Assembly (NCBI RefSeq): GCF_001632365.1 | Contig: NW_024468557.1 | Location: forward strand, 1-64,000 | Reading direction: 5' to 3' | Source: Laetiporus sulphureus 93-53 | Lineage: Eukaryota > Basidiomycota > Agaricomycetes > Polyporales > Laetiporaceae | DNA: 64,000 bases | Shown here: piece by piece, positions 1-11,448 of the stretch | Layout: the number at the start of each line of letters is the position of its first letter | Position numbering within the stretch: the first letter of the stretch is position 1 | Program-made: the position numbers and the translations under genes | Notes under the pieces: model-generated | Seen by the model: the letters and a program-made list of their open reading frames with translations, nothing else | Databases searched by the model: none | What the model was told of the DNA's origin: nothing

Positions 1-756
1 AGGAGATTAGACAAGAAGGCGAGCGTGCGGAGATGGCGGATAGTTTGGCGAAGGGTGCGATGCTCGCAGGCGAGGAGGGAGAGGGAGAGGAAAGCGGGGA
101 GCAGAGTCAGGCGCGTTCAGAAGAGGGAGGAAGAGGTAAGCACAGCGAAGAGTCATGACAAACGCATTCAACACGTTTGCTCGCGATTGCTCGACTACGG
201 TCTCGGTTTCTTGCATCCACGGTTCTCACCCCCTTCACGCGCAATGCACATCGTCTCACCATATTCTCGCATCGACACTCACTCGCATCCGGCACGACAC
301 GCACAACTACGACAGATGACTATTAGATTGCTATGCTCGGCTACCTTACACGCATATGGTGTACTTCACTACTCGTACATACGCATACCCGGATCTACAT
401 AGTGGAAATCTACGATTACTTAACTGGTATTCTGGCGCCTATGCTACGCTCGTTATAATACACGTGAGCAGCATTCACGAGGCAGGAAAAAGGCAGAACA
501 ATAAGCACAAAGCTTAGGAGGTTGCTGAAAGAAAAGATCCGAAGCAATCGCTAGACGATGTGCACTGAATCACATAGTGTGGCATAGGGGCCAAATGCGT
601 TAGACGATGGCTGTTCCAGGCGAAAGAAGATGTTTAGAGGTGCAGAGAAGTAAGAGAGACAGAGAAGCCATGATCAAGAGTGAAAAGAAAATGATAACAG
701 GACGCGAGAAGATGCACAGAGCGGAGTTACTGTGATGAGGATACATAACGGCCCAT
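1..756. other. Gene-free stretch
   Basis: No reading frame here resembles a protein family, and I see no tRNA or repeat. It forms the 3' flank of the F-box gene that ends at 757. Confidence 0.5.
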
Positions 757-2220
757 TCACGCGCGAGGGGTGTCCAGCAAGGCCGCGTGGACCTTCTTGC
801 CCTCCGTATCAGTGAGCCTTCTCAGCATCGGGAGGTCGTTCTCGAATCTGCGGACGACTCTGAACCACGTAAAACGTACATAGTCGAACCCGTAAATCGT
901 CATTGGGAACGTGTCATCCGTCTCTAGCGAAGGCCCGAGCGCGACGTACTCTAGCGTGGGGTTGATCTTCGCGATCTTCGCCGCGTGCTCTGAGAGGTTC
1001 GGCTCCTCGAGGTCGCTCATCCATCCGGGGACCAGAGCGAGCCCTTTGAGCGCGAGCGTCCTTAGCGAGGGGATCTTGTTGTCCTGCACATGCATTACGT
1101 GGGTCTCGCGAGCAGCAGATACAACACGAGAGTTACATACGATGTAGTACTTGATGTCCGTCTCATCAATTTCATGAAGCCGAACCCGTATTATACTAGT
1201 GAACAGCCGCAGGAACCTGATGCTCGGCGCCGACGCGGCCAAAGTGTTCAGGAAGCTGGAATTTGGGCGGCAGCTCAGGACGACCGGAGACGCGTTCCGT
1301 ACCATCTGCACCGTCGGATACTCCAGTGAGATATTCGTTTTATCATTGAGGTCGCACGAGATCTCGAGCCGGCGGACCTCAGACGTCAGCGGGACTGGGT
1401 TGTCGAAGAATGCATCATCCAGATTCGACCATGCAGTCAGGCTCGAACCGACGTGCAATCCCAGGTTCTCACTTATGTGGAGGTGGCGGATGTGTGGGAA
1501 CGCCCGGGAAATAAGCGGAAGGTCGTGCACATCACCCGATAATGCGAGCCGCCGCACCGCGGGCCACACCGTGTCTGGCTCGAGCTCCTCGATGAGAGAC
1601 GGGTAACGGTCTATTTCGAGCGTGACGAGCGAGTTGGTGAGGTTGTGTAGGAATCTGTCTTTTCCTCTGGTGAATGGGCCAAAGAAGTCGATACCGTTGG
1701 GATCGGTCTTGCAAGTGATGAACAGATTTACCGTTCGAGGACGACTGTGCATGCGCGACATGATGGCCAAGGTCCGGACGCTGCAGTCTTGGAAGCGGAT
1801 GTCGTCGAGGCCATGTAGGCCTGCAATCGCATCTGCAAGTGCGGGGCAAGCATCTAACAGGTCGTCTATCCAGTTGACAGTGCGGGTCGATATTATACTT
1901 AGCGCGTGTATGTTTATAGCAAGGGAGATGACACGAGCGATTGCCGTCAGCACCTCATTTCCTGGCTTTGCCCAGGAATCGGAGAAATTCAAAAGAGTGA
2001 ACCGCTTCAGACACGGTGCGCGCTCCGAGGCTTTGGCTGTTATGAACGCGCAGAAGCGCATGGCTTGGCCGGGTTGTGCTAGAACAATCTCCAACAAGAA
2101 GCGAGGTAACGCGAGCTTGTACGCTGCACGACACGTTAAGGCGAGGTGCAACGCATCCCAACGGCCCAGGTAGGACATGAGAACCTCCCAGACATCATCG
2201 TTCAGCGTGAAGAGATTCAT
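757..2220 (-). CDS. F-box protein with divergent leucine-rich region
   Basis: The N-terminal 45 residues read as an F-box (NDDVWEVLMSYLGRWDALHLALTCR is the core, residues 7-31 or so), the Skp1-binding module of SCF ubiquitin ligases. The rest contains scattered LRR-like hydrophobic strands (for example LRTLALKGLAL) and no other recognisable domain. This architecture belongs to the large, fast-evolving F-box families of Agaricomycetes, whose targets are mostly unknown. The frame is open throughout (487 codons), but positions 1140-1084 form a 57-nt in-frame intron candidate with a GTATGT donor and GTGCAG acceptor, which would shorten the protein to about 468 residues. The ATG at 2220 is chosen because the F-box starts directly after it. 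F-box identity is likely; substrate is unknown. Confidence 0.8.
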   Translation of the reverse strand: MNLFTLNDDVWEVLMSYLGRWDALHLALTCRAAYKLALPRFLLEIVLAQPGQAMRFCAFITAKASERAPCLKRFTLLNFSDSWAKPGNEVLTAIARVISLAINIHALSIISTRTVNWIDDLLDACPALADAIAGLHGLDDIRFQDCSVRTLAIMSRMHSRPRTVNLFITCKTDPNGIDFFGPFTRGKDRFLHNLTNSLVTLEIDRYPSLIEELEPDTVWPAVRRLALSGDVHDLPLISRAFPHIRHLHISENLGLHVGSSLTAWSNLDDAFFDNPVPLTSEVRRLEISCDLNDKTNISLEYPTVQMVRNASPVVLSCRPNSSFLNTLAASAPSIRFLRLFTSIIRVRLHEIDETDIKYYIVCNSRVVSAARETHVMHVQDNKIPSLRTLALKGLALVPGWMSDLEEPNLSEHAAKIAKINPTLEYVALGPSLETDDTFPMTIYGFDYVRFTWFRVVRRFENDLPMLRRLTDTEGKKVHAALLDTPRA

Positions 2221-3336
2221 GGCGGATTTTTTGTAAAGTTTTTCAAGCAGTTACATGTGATCAGTATGTTCAATGAGAGTGCTGTACCGTTATCTGGAGC
2301 AGAGGCAGAGCACGTTAGACGCCCGAGACTCAACGCATGCTGTTACCACGTGATGTCACGCGACGAGAGCTGCACGCGTAACGCGTAACGTGTGGAGGTC
2401 TGATGCTAATGCGCACGGATATGAGCTCGAGCCAGCTGCAGCATCCCTCCTTACCCTCCGTCCTTCCCTCGGCTCCTGCTCTCCAGGATGGTCTGTCGCT
2501 CATGCATTTCTGCGAGATGGGCAGGTCATACTAATGCAAGTCCCAGTTACTACCACCCCTCAGCAATTCGAATCCGGCTTAGCTAGGGTTACCACTCCCT
2601 CAGAGTAATTGTACTCACCGCACTCATCTTGTTTCATTCACTGAATGCGGAACAGGACGCCGATATTCATCTGTGCATTTGAGCACTGCTATCGTCTATT
2701 TCCGTCGCGTGAACGTCTTATGCTCCACCGCAAGCGCGACCACGACTCGGAAGACCAGGGCGATGTCATAACCTGGAATGAGTAATTCTGAGCGCCCCGA
2801 CTCCATAGATCTGCTAGGAAACATAACCAGTGCGTACCGTTTGGTCCCAGCATGGTCTCAGAAAGATTCATGGATGGTTCATTCAGGACTGGGTACTCAA
2901 CTGCGCTGCGAGTACTCCATTGTAGACAGTTTCGCGTGGTCTTCTTCTGCGGCGCTTTCCAGTAGATGCAAGCTGCCTATGATTAATTAGGGGCTCATTG
3001 CATATCGCAGGGAACTGCGCAAATGGATCGTCGTCGAGTCGATCCTGCCCTGGCCATGACCGCTACCTTCGAGTCTGCAGTAGCTCGCCAATATTGTTAC
3101 TTTAGCTCGTCATCACACTGTTGAAAATGTATTTTCCCCAGACGATAATTGATGATCAGATGAGCGCGTTGAACGGTTCATGCGTAACCGATCGCGAGAA
3201 CCCATGCGCGAGATTCGACCACTATGAAGTCACCATCGATGTCTGACACATCGCTGCCCGCTGCATCCTTCTTAGTTCTTCCGGCAATACCAACCTGTAT
3301 CTCTGCATCCGACGTGCAGTTGGAACGCTGAGCAGC
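2221..3336. other. Gene-free divergent promoter region
   Basis: This 1.1-kb gap separates the divergently transcribed F-box gene and S-formylglutathione hydrolase gene. Short open frames exist but none has recognisable sequence or intron structure. A B-box-like string near 2568 was examined for a tRNA and rejected. Confidence 0.5.
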
Positions 3337-4693
3337 ATGAGCATCCTCGAGAAAGTGTCTTCCAATAAGGCGTTCGGCGGCGAGTTGATCAAGTACAAGT
3401 TCAAGGTGAGTGCGGTCTCGGCATACGCTCGCGAAAGAGTCACATATCTTAACGGGATTCGACATTGCTACGTACTTAGTCTGCCGCGCTCGGTGGACTC
3501 AACGCCAACTTCAACCTCTTCCTGCCCGCAAATGCAGCGAATGGGAAGGTCCCTATCCTTTTCTACCTTTCCGGTCTCACCTGCACAGAAGACAATGGGT
3601 GGGTACTACGCTACTAATACATTTTGACGAGCACTTGACGACGACGTGCAGGGCGCAGAAGGGCGGGTTCCTGGGGTCAGCCGCGCAGGAGGGCATCGCG
3701 CTGCTCTTCCCAGATACTTCTCCGCGAGGCGCGGGCATTGAGGGCGAGGACGATGACTGGGACTTTGGTACCGGTGAGTCCTCGAACATCAAATGTCGGT
3801 GCACGCAGCGGAATGTAACGCTTCACTCTCGACCAGGTGCGGGCTTCTACCTGAATGCGACCAACCCGAAGTATTCGAAGAATTATAACATGCTTACCCA
3901 CGTCACGCTGGAGCTCCCTGAGGTGATACAGGTTGCTGGACTGCCCATTGTCAGTATGCTGTGTTCTCAGTCATGTGTGCTGAACGGCTCATTCGAATGT
4001 GATGCCACGCAGGACCTCAACCGCCAGTCAATCTTCGGCCACTCGATGGGCGGACACGGCGCACTGACGCTCTATCTCAACTCGGTGCTCAAGGGCGTGA
4101 AGCAGTACCGCTCCGCGTCCGCCTTCTCACCCATCTCGAACCCAACCAAGTGCCCGTGGGGCGAGAAGGCATTCGCCGGTTACCTGCAGGGCGGTATTGC
4201 AGAGGCGAAGGACAAGTATGACGCGACGGATCTTATCTCGAAAACGGGGAAGGAGTCTCTGCACATCCTGGTGGACTATGTGCGTTTCATCACCCTGCCT
4301 CTGTTTCCTTCTCCTCCATTCCACAACTTTCTTCGTTCACACTGCTGACACCGCCGACGTGCCAGGGCACTGGGGACAACTTCTACAAGCAGGGCCAACT
4401 GCTCCCGGAGAACTTCCTCAAGGCCGCTCGGGATGTCGGCTACGATGAGGTGCAGGTGCGCGTGCGAAGCCAGGAGGGCTACGACCACAGCTACTACTTT
4501 GTGCGTGTCCCCCGGTGTTTCCTCGGTGATCCTCGTGCAACAGCCCGCTCACTCTCACCCGCTCTTCCCCCGTTCTATGCAGATTTCGACCTTTGGCGCA
4601 GACCACATTCATTGTGAGTCAGACGATGCATTCAATTTGTACTGCTATGACTGACAATTGCTTGCAGTCCACGCGAACTTTCTTAAGGCGTGA
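3337..4693 (+). CDS. S-formylglutathione hydrolase (esterase D family)
   Basis: The enzyme hydrolyses S-formylglutathione to formate and glutathione in the cytosolic formaldehyde-detoxification pathway, after glutathione-dependent formaldehyde dehydrogenase. The spliced protein (about 285 residues, the normal family length) begins MSILEKVSSNKAFGGELIKY, carries the oxyanion segment YLSGLTCTEDN, the nucleophile motif GHSMGGHGAL (catalytic Ser), the acidic triad segment GTGDNFY (Asp) and the His segment GYDHSYYF, and ends FHANFLKA. Seven or so short introns interrupt it, including 3950-4012 and one directly after LHILVDY. The kinase gene downstream is convergent, with 480 bp between the stop codons. 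The start is the first ATG and matches the family N terminus. Confidence 0.95.
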
Positions 4694-5175
4694 GATGCCG
4701 GGAATGTTGTGATAGGAGTGCGAATTGCGCAATATAGGGAGAATCTATGTTGCACACTGTACTAGGATTCAGGAAGACCATAAGTTGTAACATCATGCTG
4801 CACGACAGCTCCGCATAACCATTGTTTTATCAATGATTTACGTCGCTTCATGACGCTGTACTGCAGTTGAGAACAGCCACTGTGACCTGATGTCCTGTGA
4901 GCCCGCAAACTTGGCCGCGATGAGGCTCAAGGCAGGCAGATACATGTAGAAATGCCGATGACGTCTTCGCTCCATGCTGAAAGAGGGTACATGTCATATC
5001 TCCGATATACGGACAATCCTAGGAACATACAGGATCGGCGGAGAACAGCATTAATTGGACAGTGTGTAAGATAGGAACAGCAGGCACAGAAGTCGCGGGA
5101 GCTAGTTTCGTTGGAGGATCGGCAGTTGAGAGCGCCGCACGGCGCCTGCATCTTGTAATTGAGGCAGATTGTTAT
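4694..5175. other. Convergent intergenic region
   Basis: This is the 3'-to-3' gap between the hydrolase and kinase genes. No gene or repeat is seen. Confidence 0.5.
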
Positions 5176-7348
5176 TCAGAGTGTCCCGATACGGTCGCGG
5201 TAGGCTGCTTCAAGCTCGGCGGATTCACATTCGAACCATTCGCTCCGAAGAGCCCCGGGGATGGTCGCCCGCTCAAAAGGGTTGTAGATGAGCAATTGGC
5301 TGCAAAGGAATTGCGCTGGTAAAGGATAATAACGTTCAGCATGTCCGATACAATAGAGAATAGAACGTTGGGTAAGAAACAAATGCTCTCTGCGAGCAGC
5401 ACGCATGCAGATTCGGCGATGTGATAATTAGCGTACCGTGAGGGATTTTGCCCCAGACATACGGGGGAAAGTCGGGCTCGCCATGGACAATCCTCTTCTT
5501 CACAATGCGATCACTTTGTGCGGAACATTGCGATGGCTCGGGAGCTTGTGAGGCATCGCCGAGAACCTCCGATGTGCTGTACGAATACCAGTCTGACTCG
5601 CCCTCCAATTTGTCATAATCGAAGGGATGGCCGCCGCTATGTTGTACAAACCATCAGCAGCTGACATAACCGCTAAGGATTCCGGGGCATATACACGTAC
5701 GCGATCATGATGTACATTATCACTCCCGCGCTCCAACAGTCAGCGGGCATGCCGACATAGCCGAGATGTTTGTGATCGAGGGCTAGAATCCCTTCCGGAG
5801 GTAAGTAGGACACTGTGCCGCAGACATTGAAAGTTTCCTGGTAGGCTTTTGGGCGAGCAAGACCGAAGTCCGCGATCTGGATCCGAGGATATGGACCTGG
5901 AGTATGAAGAAGAATATTCTCGGGCTATTACAAACCACACCGTTCGTCACGATCACGTCAAGAACAACGATGTCGGAAGATGCTGCTACTTACTTTGAGG
6001 TCTTTGTGGGAGGTCAGAACAAGCATTGTGAGTAGAAGGCTCGACAGAGAGCCAACGTGAGCGTACCGCGATGAGAAATCAGTTTGTCATGCAGATATTT
6101 CAGACCTCTGAATAGCTGAAACATGAGGTACTTGGCTTCGCCTTCTGACATGCGGGAGTTTTCATGGCCAACAATATATGAGAACAGATCACCGCCCGTG
6201 CACAGCTCGAGAAATATGTGTCTGTGAAAGGTCAGCACATCAATCTTTTCAAGGAACGAGGGGTGATCTGCACAGACAGGAAGTGGTCATCATGTTGCGC
6301 GGCCCAAACTCGGTTGATGTTAGGCTAAAGAAGCATCAGCTTCACAATCTGTACCGTGTCTCATGAATTACCGACATGGTTCAATGCGATGAGGATATCC
6401 ACTTCTTTCATGACCTTTTCGACCTTGTCCTTGCTCTTCCGCTTGATAGTTTTGCACGCTGCCTGTCTGAACGCAGTTGTGTCCATCGCGAGATGTACTG
6501 TTGCGAAGCTGCCGCTTCCTAAACAATGGGATGTGACCAAGTATTGACCAACGCGCTGGGTTCTAATTAAGACAGCGGCAATTACAGAATGCACATAAAC
6601 AAACCTTCGTTTTCAGCTGTGGCTCTCGGGGAGGTGTCGGGTCGAAGATGTTGTTTTTCTGCCCAACGGGCTTCTGCATATGGACACACTCGAACTCTGC
6701 TCATGCGCCATCAGCATCGCCTTACGATCACCTCATTTCAAACGAACTTTGCGAGTGCGGAATCTGGACAACGTCTCCGTCCATTAGCAAGACGGACGTT
6801 TTACGGATCTTGTGTCCGTTCAGCAGTAGGCCGTTAGTGGAAAAGTCCTTCCAATGGCATTGTAAACACAAGACCATCCATAGTAATAGTGAGTCCTGAC
6901 TTCGCATGACACCAATACACCACCGTTACTCGGCCGGATGCTATAGCGCAGCGCAAGCTCAGGTCAGGTTGCCAAACGCAAGAAGGCTTAGGATGCGAAA
7001 CCCACGCATATAGTTTACAATGCACATTGGAAACCACCATATCTGGAACGACGTATGAGCTGGACCCTGTGTTAGTTGATTCTAGAATGGAGAGAAGGAG
7101 GTTCACACCAAGATGGATGCCTCCCAATGGTTATGGGGCGATCGATGCTTAGCAGCAGAGCTTGGCATAAAGGTTAGCACCATCCGAGTATATGTAAATT
7201 CAAAAATATGAATGCCTTCGCGATGCCCGTCTTTGTTCATGGTCACCAATTTGGCGCATATACTCGACGAATCCACCCACTCCGCGGGCTGCGAGAGTGA
7301 GGGCGCCCACGTAACAGTCTTTCCGGTGCAGCTCGTTGCAGAGGACAT
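5176..7348 (-). CDS. FHA-domain Ser/Thr checkpoint kinase (Chk2/Cds1/Rad53-like)
   Basis: The protein has an N-terminal FHA phosphothreonine-binding domain followed by a protein kinase domain, the order seen in Chk2/Cds1 DNA-damage and replication checkpoint kinases. FHA segments include DMVVSNVHCKLYA (the conserved S..H pair) and NGLLLNGHKIRKTSVLLMDG. Kinase landmarks, recovered across introns, are the glycine loop GSGSFATVH, the catalytic Lys in QAACKTIKR, the joined HRDLKPENILL loop, DFGLARPKAY, the activation-segment end CGTVSYLPPEG, and the final lobe QLLIYNPFERATI. HRD and DLK lie on different exons, as do DLK and PENILL. A hydrophilic Ser-rich insert (DWYSYSTSEVLGDASQ) sits in the C lobe. 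The protein ends soon after the kinase domain, so there is no second FHA domain as in Rad53. A Dun1-like role is possible but Chk2-like fits best. Confidence 0.85.
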
Positions 7349-7595
7349 TTTAATGGGAGGATGATGAGCCGCTGCGCCAGTCTATTACCCGAGACGACGA
7401 TGAATGATGATGGTCGGTCGCGACAGTCTGTGACTCTGCGACGCCACCCCAGTCGCGTCCGACGAGCATCGCGGTCACATGGTATGCAGGACGAATTCGC
7501 ACGCCACAATATTGATGAAGAAGTTCACGCAATACATAGACTGTCACCGTGCAGTCAGCATCGCGAACGGATACAGGGTGGTACTAGCTGCGAGC

Positions 7596-10073
7596 CTAAT
7601 CATAACCTCTTCCGCTCCGCTGTTTGACTCTCTTTGGTTTCTTATGGTGTCTCTTTCCCGCATCGAGGTCGCCCGCACTGGCCAGCACTGCTGCAATTCT
7701 CGCCCTTCTCCCGGACAGCGCGGTCCCATCGTCTGCGACGGAATTCTGATGAGGATATCGCTGCATCCGCGTGACCTCCTGCCCGTGCCGAATTGAGCCT
7801 TGGAGCCGTGGTCGTGAAGACAGCGACGACTGGTTCGCAAAGAAGTCTTGGTCTAGGTTTCCAAACCTCGGGCCCGAGACAAAGCCGCCGGCGGGAACGA
7901 GAGTGCTTGCGCCTGACCCAAGCATCAACGCCGGATCATTCTGAGCCACGAATGTGTCGGCACCTTTCGTGACACGAGTCGTAGGCGCGCGTTTCTTGCC
8001 CAACGCACGTTTGAGGGACAATTGTCGGGTCTGTTCGTTGAATTCATCTTCTGGAACTCCCGGTGGCGGATGACAGTATAGCAACTTTGCGTTGACATAG
8101 TCCTTGAGGATGTATCTCGCGGCACGCGCCTCGTCAGGATTCCCTTGGCCCGACCGCATGAACCCTCGCGCAACTGTGAAGAGATTGTTAGAATGTACAT
8201 AGGACATTTCCGCTGGCAGACGTACTGGCATATGCAACCAAGAAGTCTTCCGGGGTAATCTGTCCGTCACCGCCCTCTTCTACCCCTTTCGCTTTGATAT
8301 TCAAGCCGTATATTGCATCCAGGACTTTCTTCGGCATGCGCTTCGCCACCAGAGCGATGGGACCAGTATGCTCCCGCATCTGATCGATGGGCAGCACGCC
8401 GTCACACACCAAATCCGCTTTCGTGGTTGTGAATTGAGGGAACACGAGACCAGGACAGTCGCATAGCATCAGGGTGGGAGAAAGGTTGATCGTCTGGAAG
8501 TGCTTTGTCTTCCCAGGCGTTGACGAGACACTGACTTTCTTCTCACCAAGCAAAGCGTTGATTGTACTCGATTTGCCTACGTTGGGATATCCAACAAGAC
8601 CAACAACGAGCTGGGTAGGGTGATTGCCGCATGAGTCGGTGAATGCTGTACAATTGGTCAGATATGTATGAATACATGAGCACTCAGTCTTAAGAAGATA
8701 TGCTCACATGCTGAATCAGGCGCCGACTTGACAAACAAGTCTTCGAGCTCCAACACTGACAAAACCTTAACTCTCAAATCCTGGGGATCTTCTTCGATTG
8801 ACGGCTGGAAATCATCCTCATCGGAGTCGGAGTCGGATGATGAAACAGCATCCGCTTCTTCGGACTCGCTCTCCTCTTCGCCTGCATTCTGCGCGGATAC
8901 CTCGGGATCCTCACCAGGCCCCAAATGTGTAGAATCCTCTTGTTGATCGCTGCTATGACCCTCCTCTTCCAAGACACTGGCATCCTCCACTGCGATGGCA
9001 TCTCGGCGGGCCTGTTGTAGAGCGGCGGCATTTGTGGCGGAGAAGAAAGCGTATAGGACCCCTTGTGAATCGAAGTAGTCTGCCCATATGCGCCTAGAAA
9101 GGCGTATGTGGACGTTCATTCATGATTTCCGCAAAGGATTGATAACAACTTCATACCTTTGCTTGGCAGTCAGCAGGTCCGCCTTGTTGATCAAGAGAAG
9201 GCTCCGTCGTTTTCCCTTCCCCGTACCGGCCTCGCCTTCCGCGCCCTCAACATCCTGGACATATGACTCCAAGTCCTCACACCGGAAGCGCAGTGGGTTG
9301 CGGGCATCCACGATCTGTACGATCAGATGAGAGCGTTCAAGTACCCTCCAGAGTTGTCGCCAGACTTCTATATTGCGCTCAAATGGAGTGAGAAGAAATC
9401 TGTCCCGTTCCTGGAGACTAGTCCATAGGTTAGATGATAATGCTCCTCCGGAATTCATTGTACACACTCGGCTAGTCCTCTCCTCCAATCTAAAAATGCA
9501 TCCTTCTCCTGCCTATCCAGCTGTGCTGCTGTCATGTTCTTCGTCCACGGAGGTCTCCTTGGCACGCGCAGCCTCTGACGGTTCTCCTGCTGCTTTTGTA
9601 ATGTGTCCCTCTCCTCCTCTTCAGTGAGCAGGTAAGGATTCTGCCGCGACCCAGCCGGTGTACTGATAATTTTTACATTGCGACGTTCTGTTCAATCAAT
9701 AGGTTTCCTTCAGAGATTCGGATAAAGAGGAAGTTAGACATACCAGCCGTGAACTGCGTTCCAGCAAGTTGTGCAGTGTTGAGAAATTCGTCGAGATCCC
9801 GCTCCTGCGTGATTGATTGCAATCGAGTCGTCGGATCGATGTCTGTTGTATACTATAGTAAAGCATGAATTAATCTCAAGCGACACTGCGGAGACGGTAG
9901 GTAGCAGACTCACAAGGCCTGTCTCCCGTGCTCTATGAGCATCCTTGACCTTCTTATTAATAATTGCACGGCCCAACCCGCTAGGATTCGGATTTTTGCC
10001 CTTCGGGGGAGCCTGGCACGGTTTCAGCACACCATACAGGAGCGAGCGTTACAAAAACCGATGAACATGCCAT
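7596..10073 (-). CDS. LSG1: LSG1 large-subunit GTPase (60S export factor)
   Basis: LSG1 is a cytoplasmic circularly permuted GTPase that releases the export adaptor Nmd3 from pre-60S ribosomal subunits. The permuted motif order is visible: G4 NKADLL near residue 240, an acidic Ser/Glu/Asp-rich insert, then G1 GYPNVGKSSTINAL and G3 DCPGLVFPQ. Family signatures include the early PPKGKNPNPSGLGRAI segment, LTPFERNIEVWRQLWRVLERS and the basic tail KRHHKKPKRVKQRSGRGYD. Several introns interrupt it. The exact start is uncertain: the conserved N terminus begins directly after an acceptor near 10017, and the ATG at 10073 with a 47-nt intron is the best candidate I can find. The gene lies in tandem with and upstream of the FHA kinase, 247 bp apart. 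Confidence 0.9.
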
Positions 10074-11448
10074 CTGCTGATAGACGAGAGGAGGGTTTAA
10101 AGTAGAGCAGACGGGCAAACACAGACTCGGAGCTGAGCGCAATCGTACGCCCGCGATCAAGTACTCTGAGATCTGTGATCGAGATGGGGCACGTGATGTC
10201 TCAATTCGGCATGTCTGCAGGATGAGGCGGCAACACCCAAGTTGAACATCACAGCTACCACCGTAACACAAATTGTAATGTGTCGAGTATGATATTGGTA
10301 CGATCGCAAGCTCCGGGAGTTGCTTCATCAGCAATTACCTCCATCTGCGGTATTTGCTTGCACATTCGCTAATTCTGCCGTGACATATTGGCCTACTTTC
10401 ATTCCGTTGGCAACCTAGAACCTCATTGCGAGAGATCTTACATCAAATACTACGATAATTCAGTGAACGGTCTCCTTAGCATCGCATTCCTTTGACAATA
10501 CCTTCTCATGAGAGTCAGGCCAACGGTCGGATAGCAACGCCTCATATGGTGTATCTGCTCATCACCGCCGCGTCTTCGTGTGTACGTCTTGCTTGATCGA
10601 GTCCTAGCCTACGAACTTTTCAAACACTCACCGAGGCTCAGGTACCTTTGATCTCGGAGTCTGTTGACGTACCTTCCACTCTCAAAAGTGTCAGTAACTG
10701 AAGGCCGCAAATTGCTCCGGAAAGGTTCCCACCATCGAGCCGTTGAAATTGTTGCCGGAGAAATGTTCGGAAGCTCGATCAGCTGATAACATGGAAGTTG
10801 CATCACAATTCTTCCGTGGAGATGCAATTAGAGTTTCAAGCGGTTCCAATTCTCTCACCCGCCCAGCCTAAATGGGCACTACGCATTTATACCAAGACGT
10901 CGCTCAAGTCATCCTGGGGAAAGGACCTCGGATCCTCTTGCGAGGGGTACATGTATAGTTGCGCAATGTATGTATCGGATACTGGGAACCTCGAACTTAC
11001 GTTGTCAGGTGTGAAGAATCCCTAACATGAGAAGCGTTGCTCGCTTGACAACCATTCATACTATTTCCCCAGCGCAACTTCATGCGACTGTCAAGGCTGC
11101 ATGCGTTGTATATGCCGGAACCAATAACATTATTGATGTTTTGTTTCTAGGAACCCCGATCATGCGGCGAGAATGAGTATTTGAAAGGCGCTTGCTCGGA
11201 TGTCCTCTTGCTTCTCCAAATAACATGTACTGTGTGAGTCCTCCATTACAATGGTGCATGTGATGAGTACTAGCGTACGGCACATGCGTGGATGTATCTC
11301 CGTAGTTTGTCCGGAACATGGAAAATGCCTTCGGTCAAGATTTTTGCGCTGCCACAAACTGGACGGAGGCAGAGTATTTAAGGGCTCTACCTTGAACCAT
11401 CCTCCATCCATATCTCGAACAGCGTAGCGACGTTACATCTCAGATATT
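10074..11448. other. Promoter region between LSG1 and the first GH5 gene
   Basis: This divergent 1.4-kb interval has no supported gene. It must hold the promoters of LSG1 (leftward) and the cellulase-like gene (rightward). A string CCCCAG near 11067 matches the loose consensus of carbon-catabolite repressor sites (SYGGRG on the other strand), but single matches are not evidence on their own. Confidence 0.45.
11375..11381 (+). promoter_or_regulatory. TATA-like box of GH5 gene A
   Basis: The string TATTTAA lies about 70 bp upstream of the ATG at 11449, a usual distance for a strongly expressed secreted-enzyme gene. It is inferred by position and sequence only. Confidence 0.4.

Noticed and set aside
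25..402. 125-codon frame at the left edge
   Set aside because: It begins with GTG, has no family similarity, and low-complexity basic content only.
1622..2173. 183-codon open frame opposite the F-box gene
   Set aside because: It is fully antisense to a recognisable F-box protein, has no family features, and overlaps its conserved N terminus.
2540..2600. B-box-like string ATTCGAATCC suggesting a tRNA
   Set aside because: I could not fit an A box, acceptor stem or anticodon arm on either strand.
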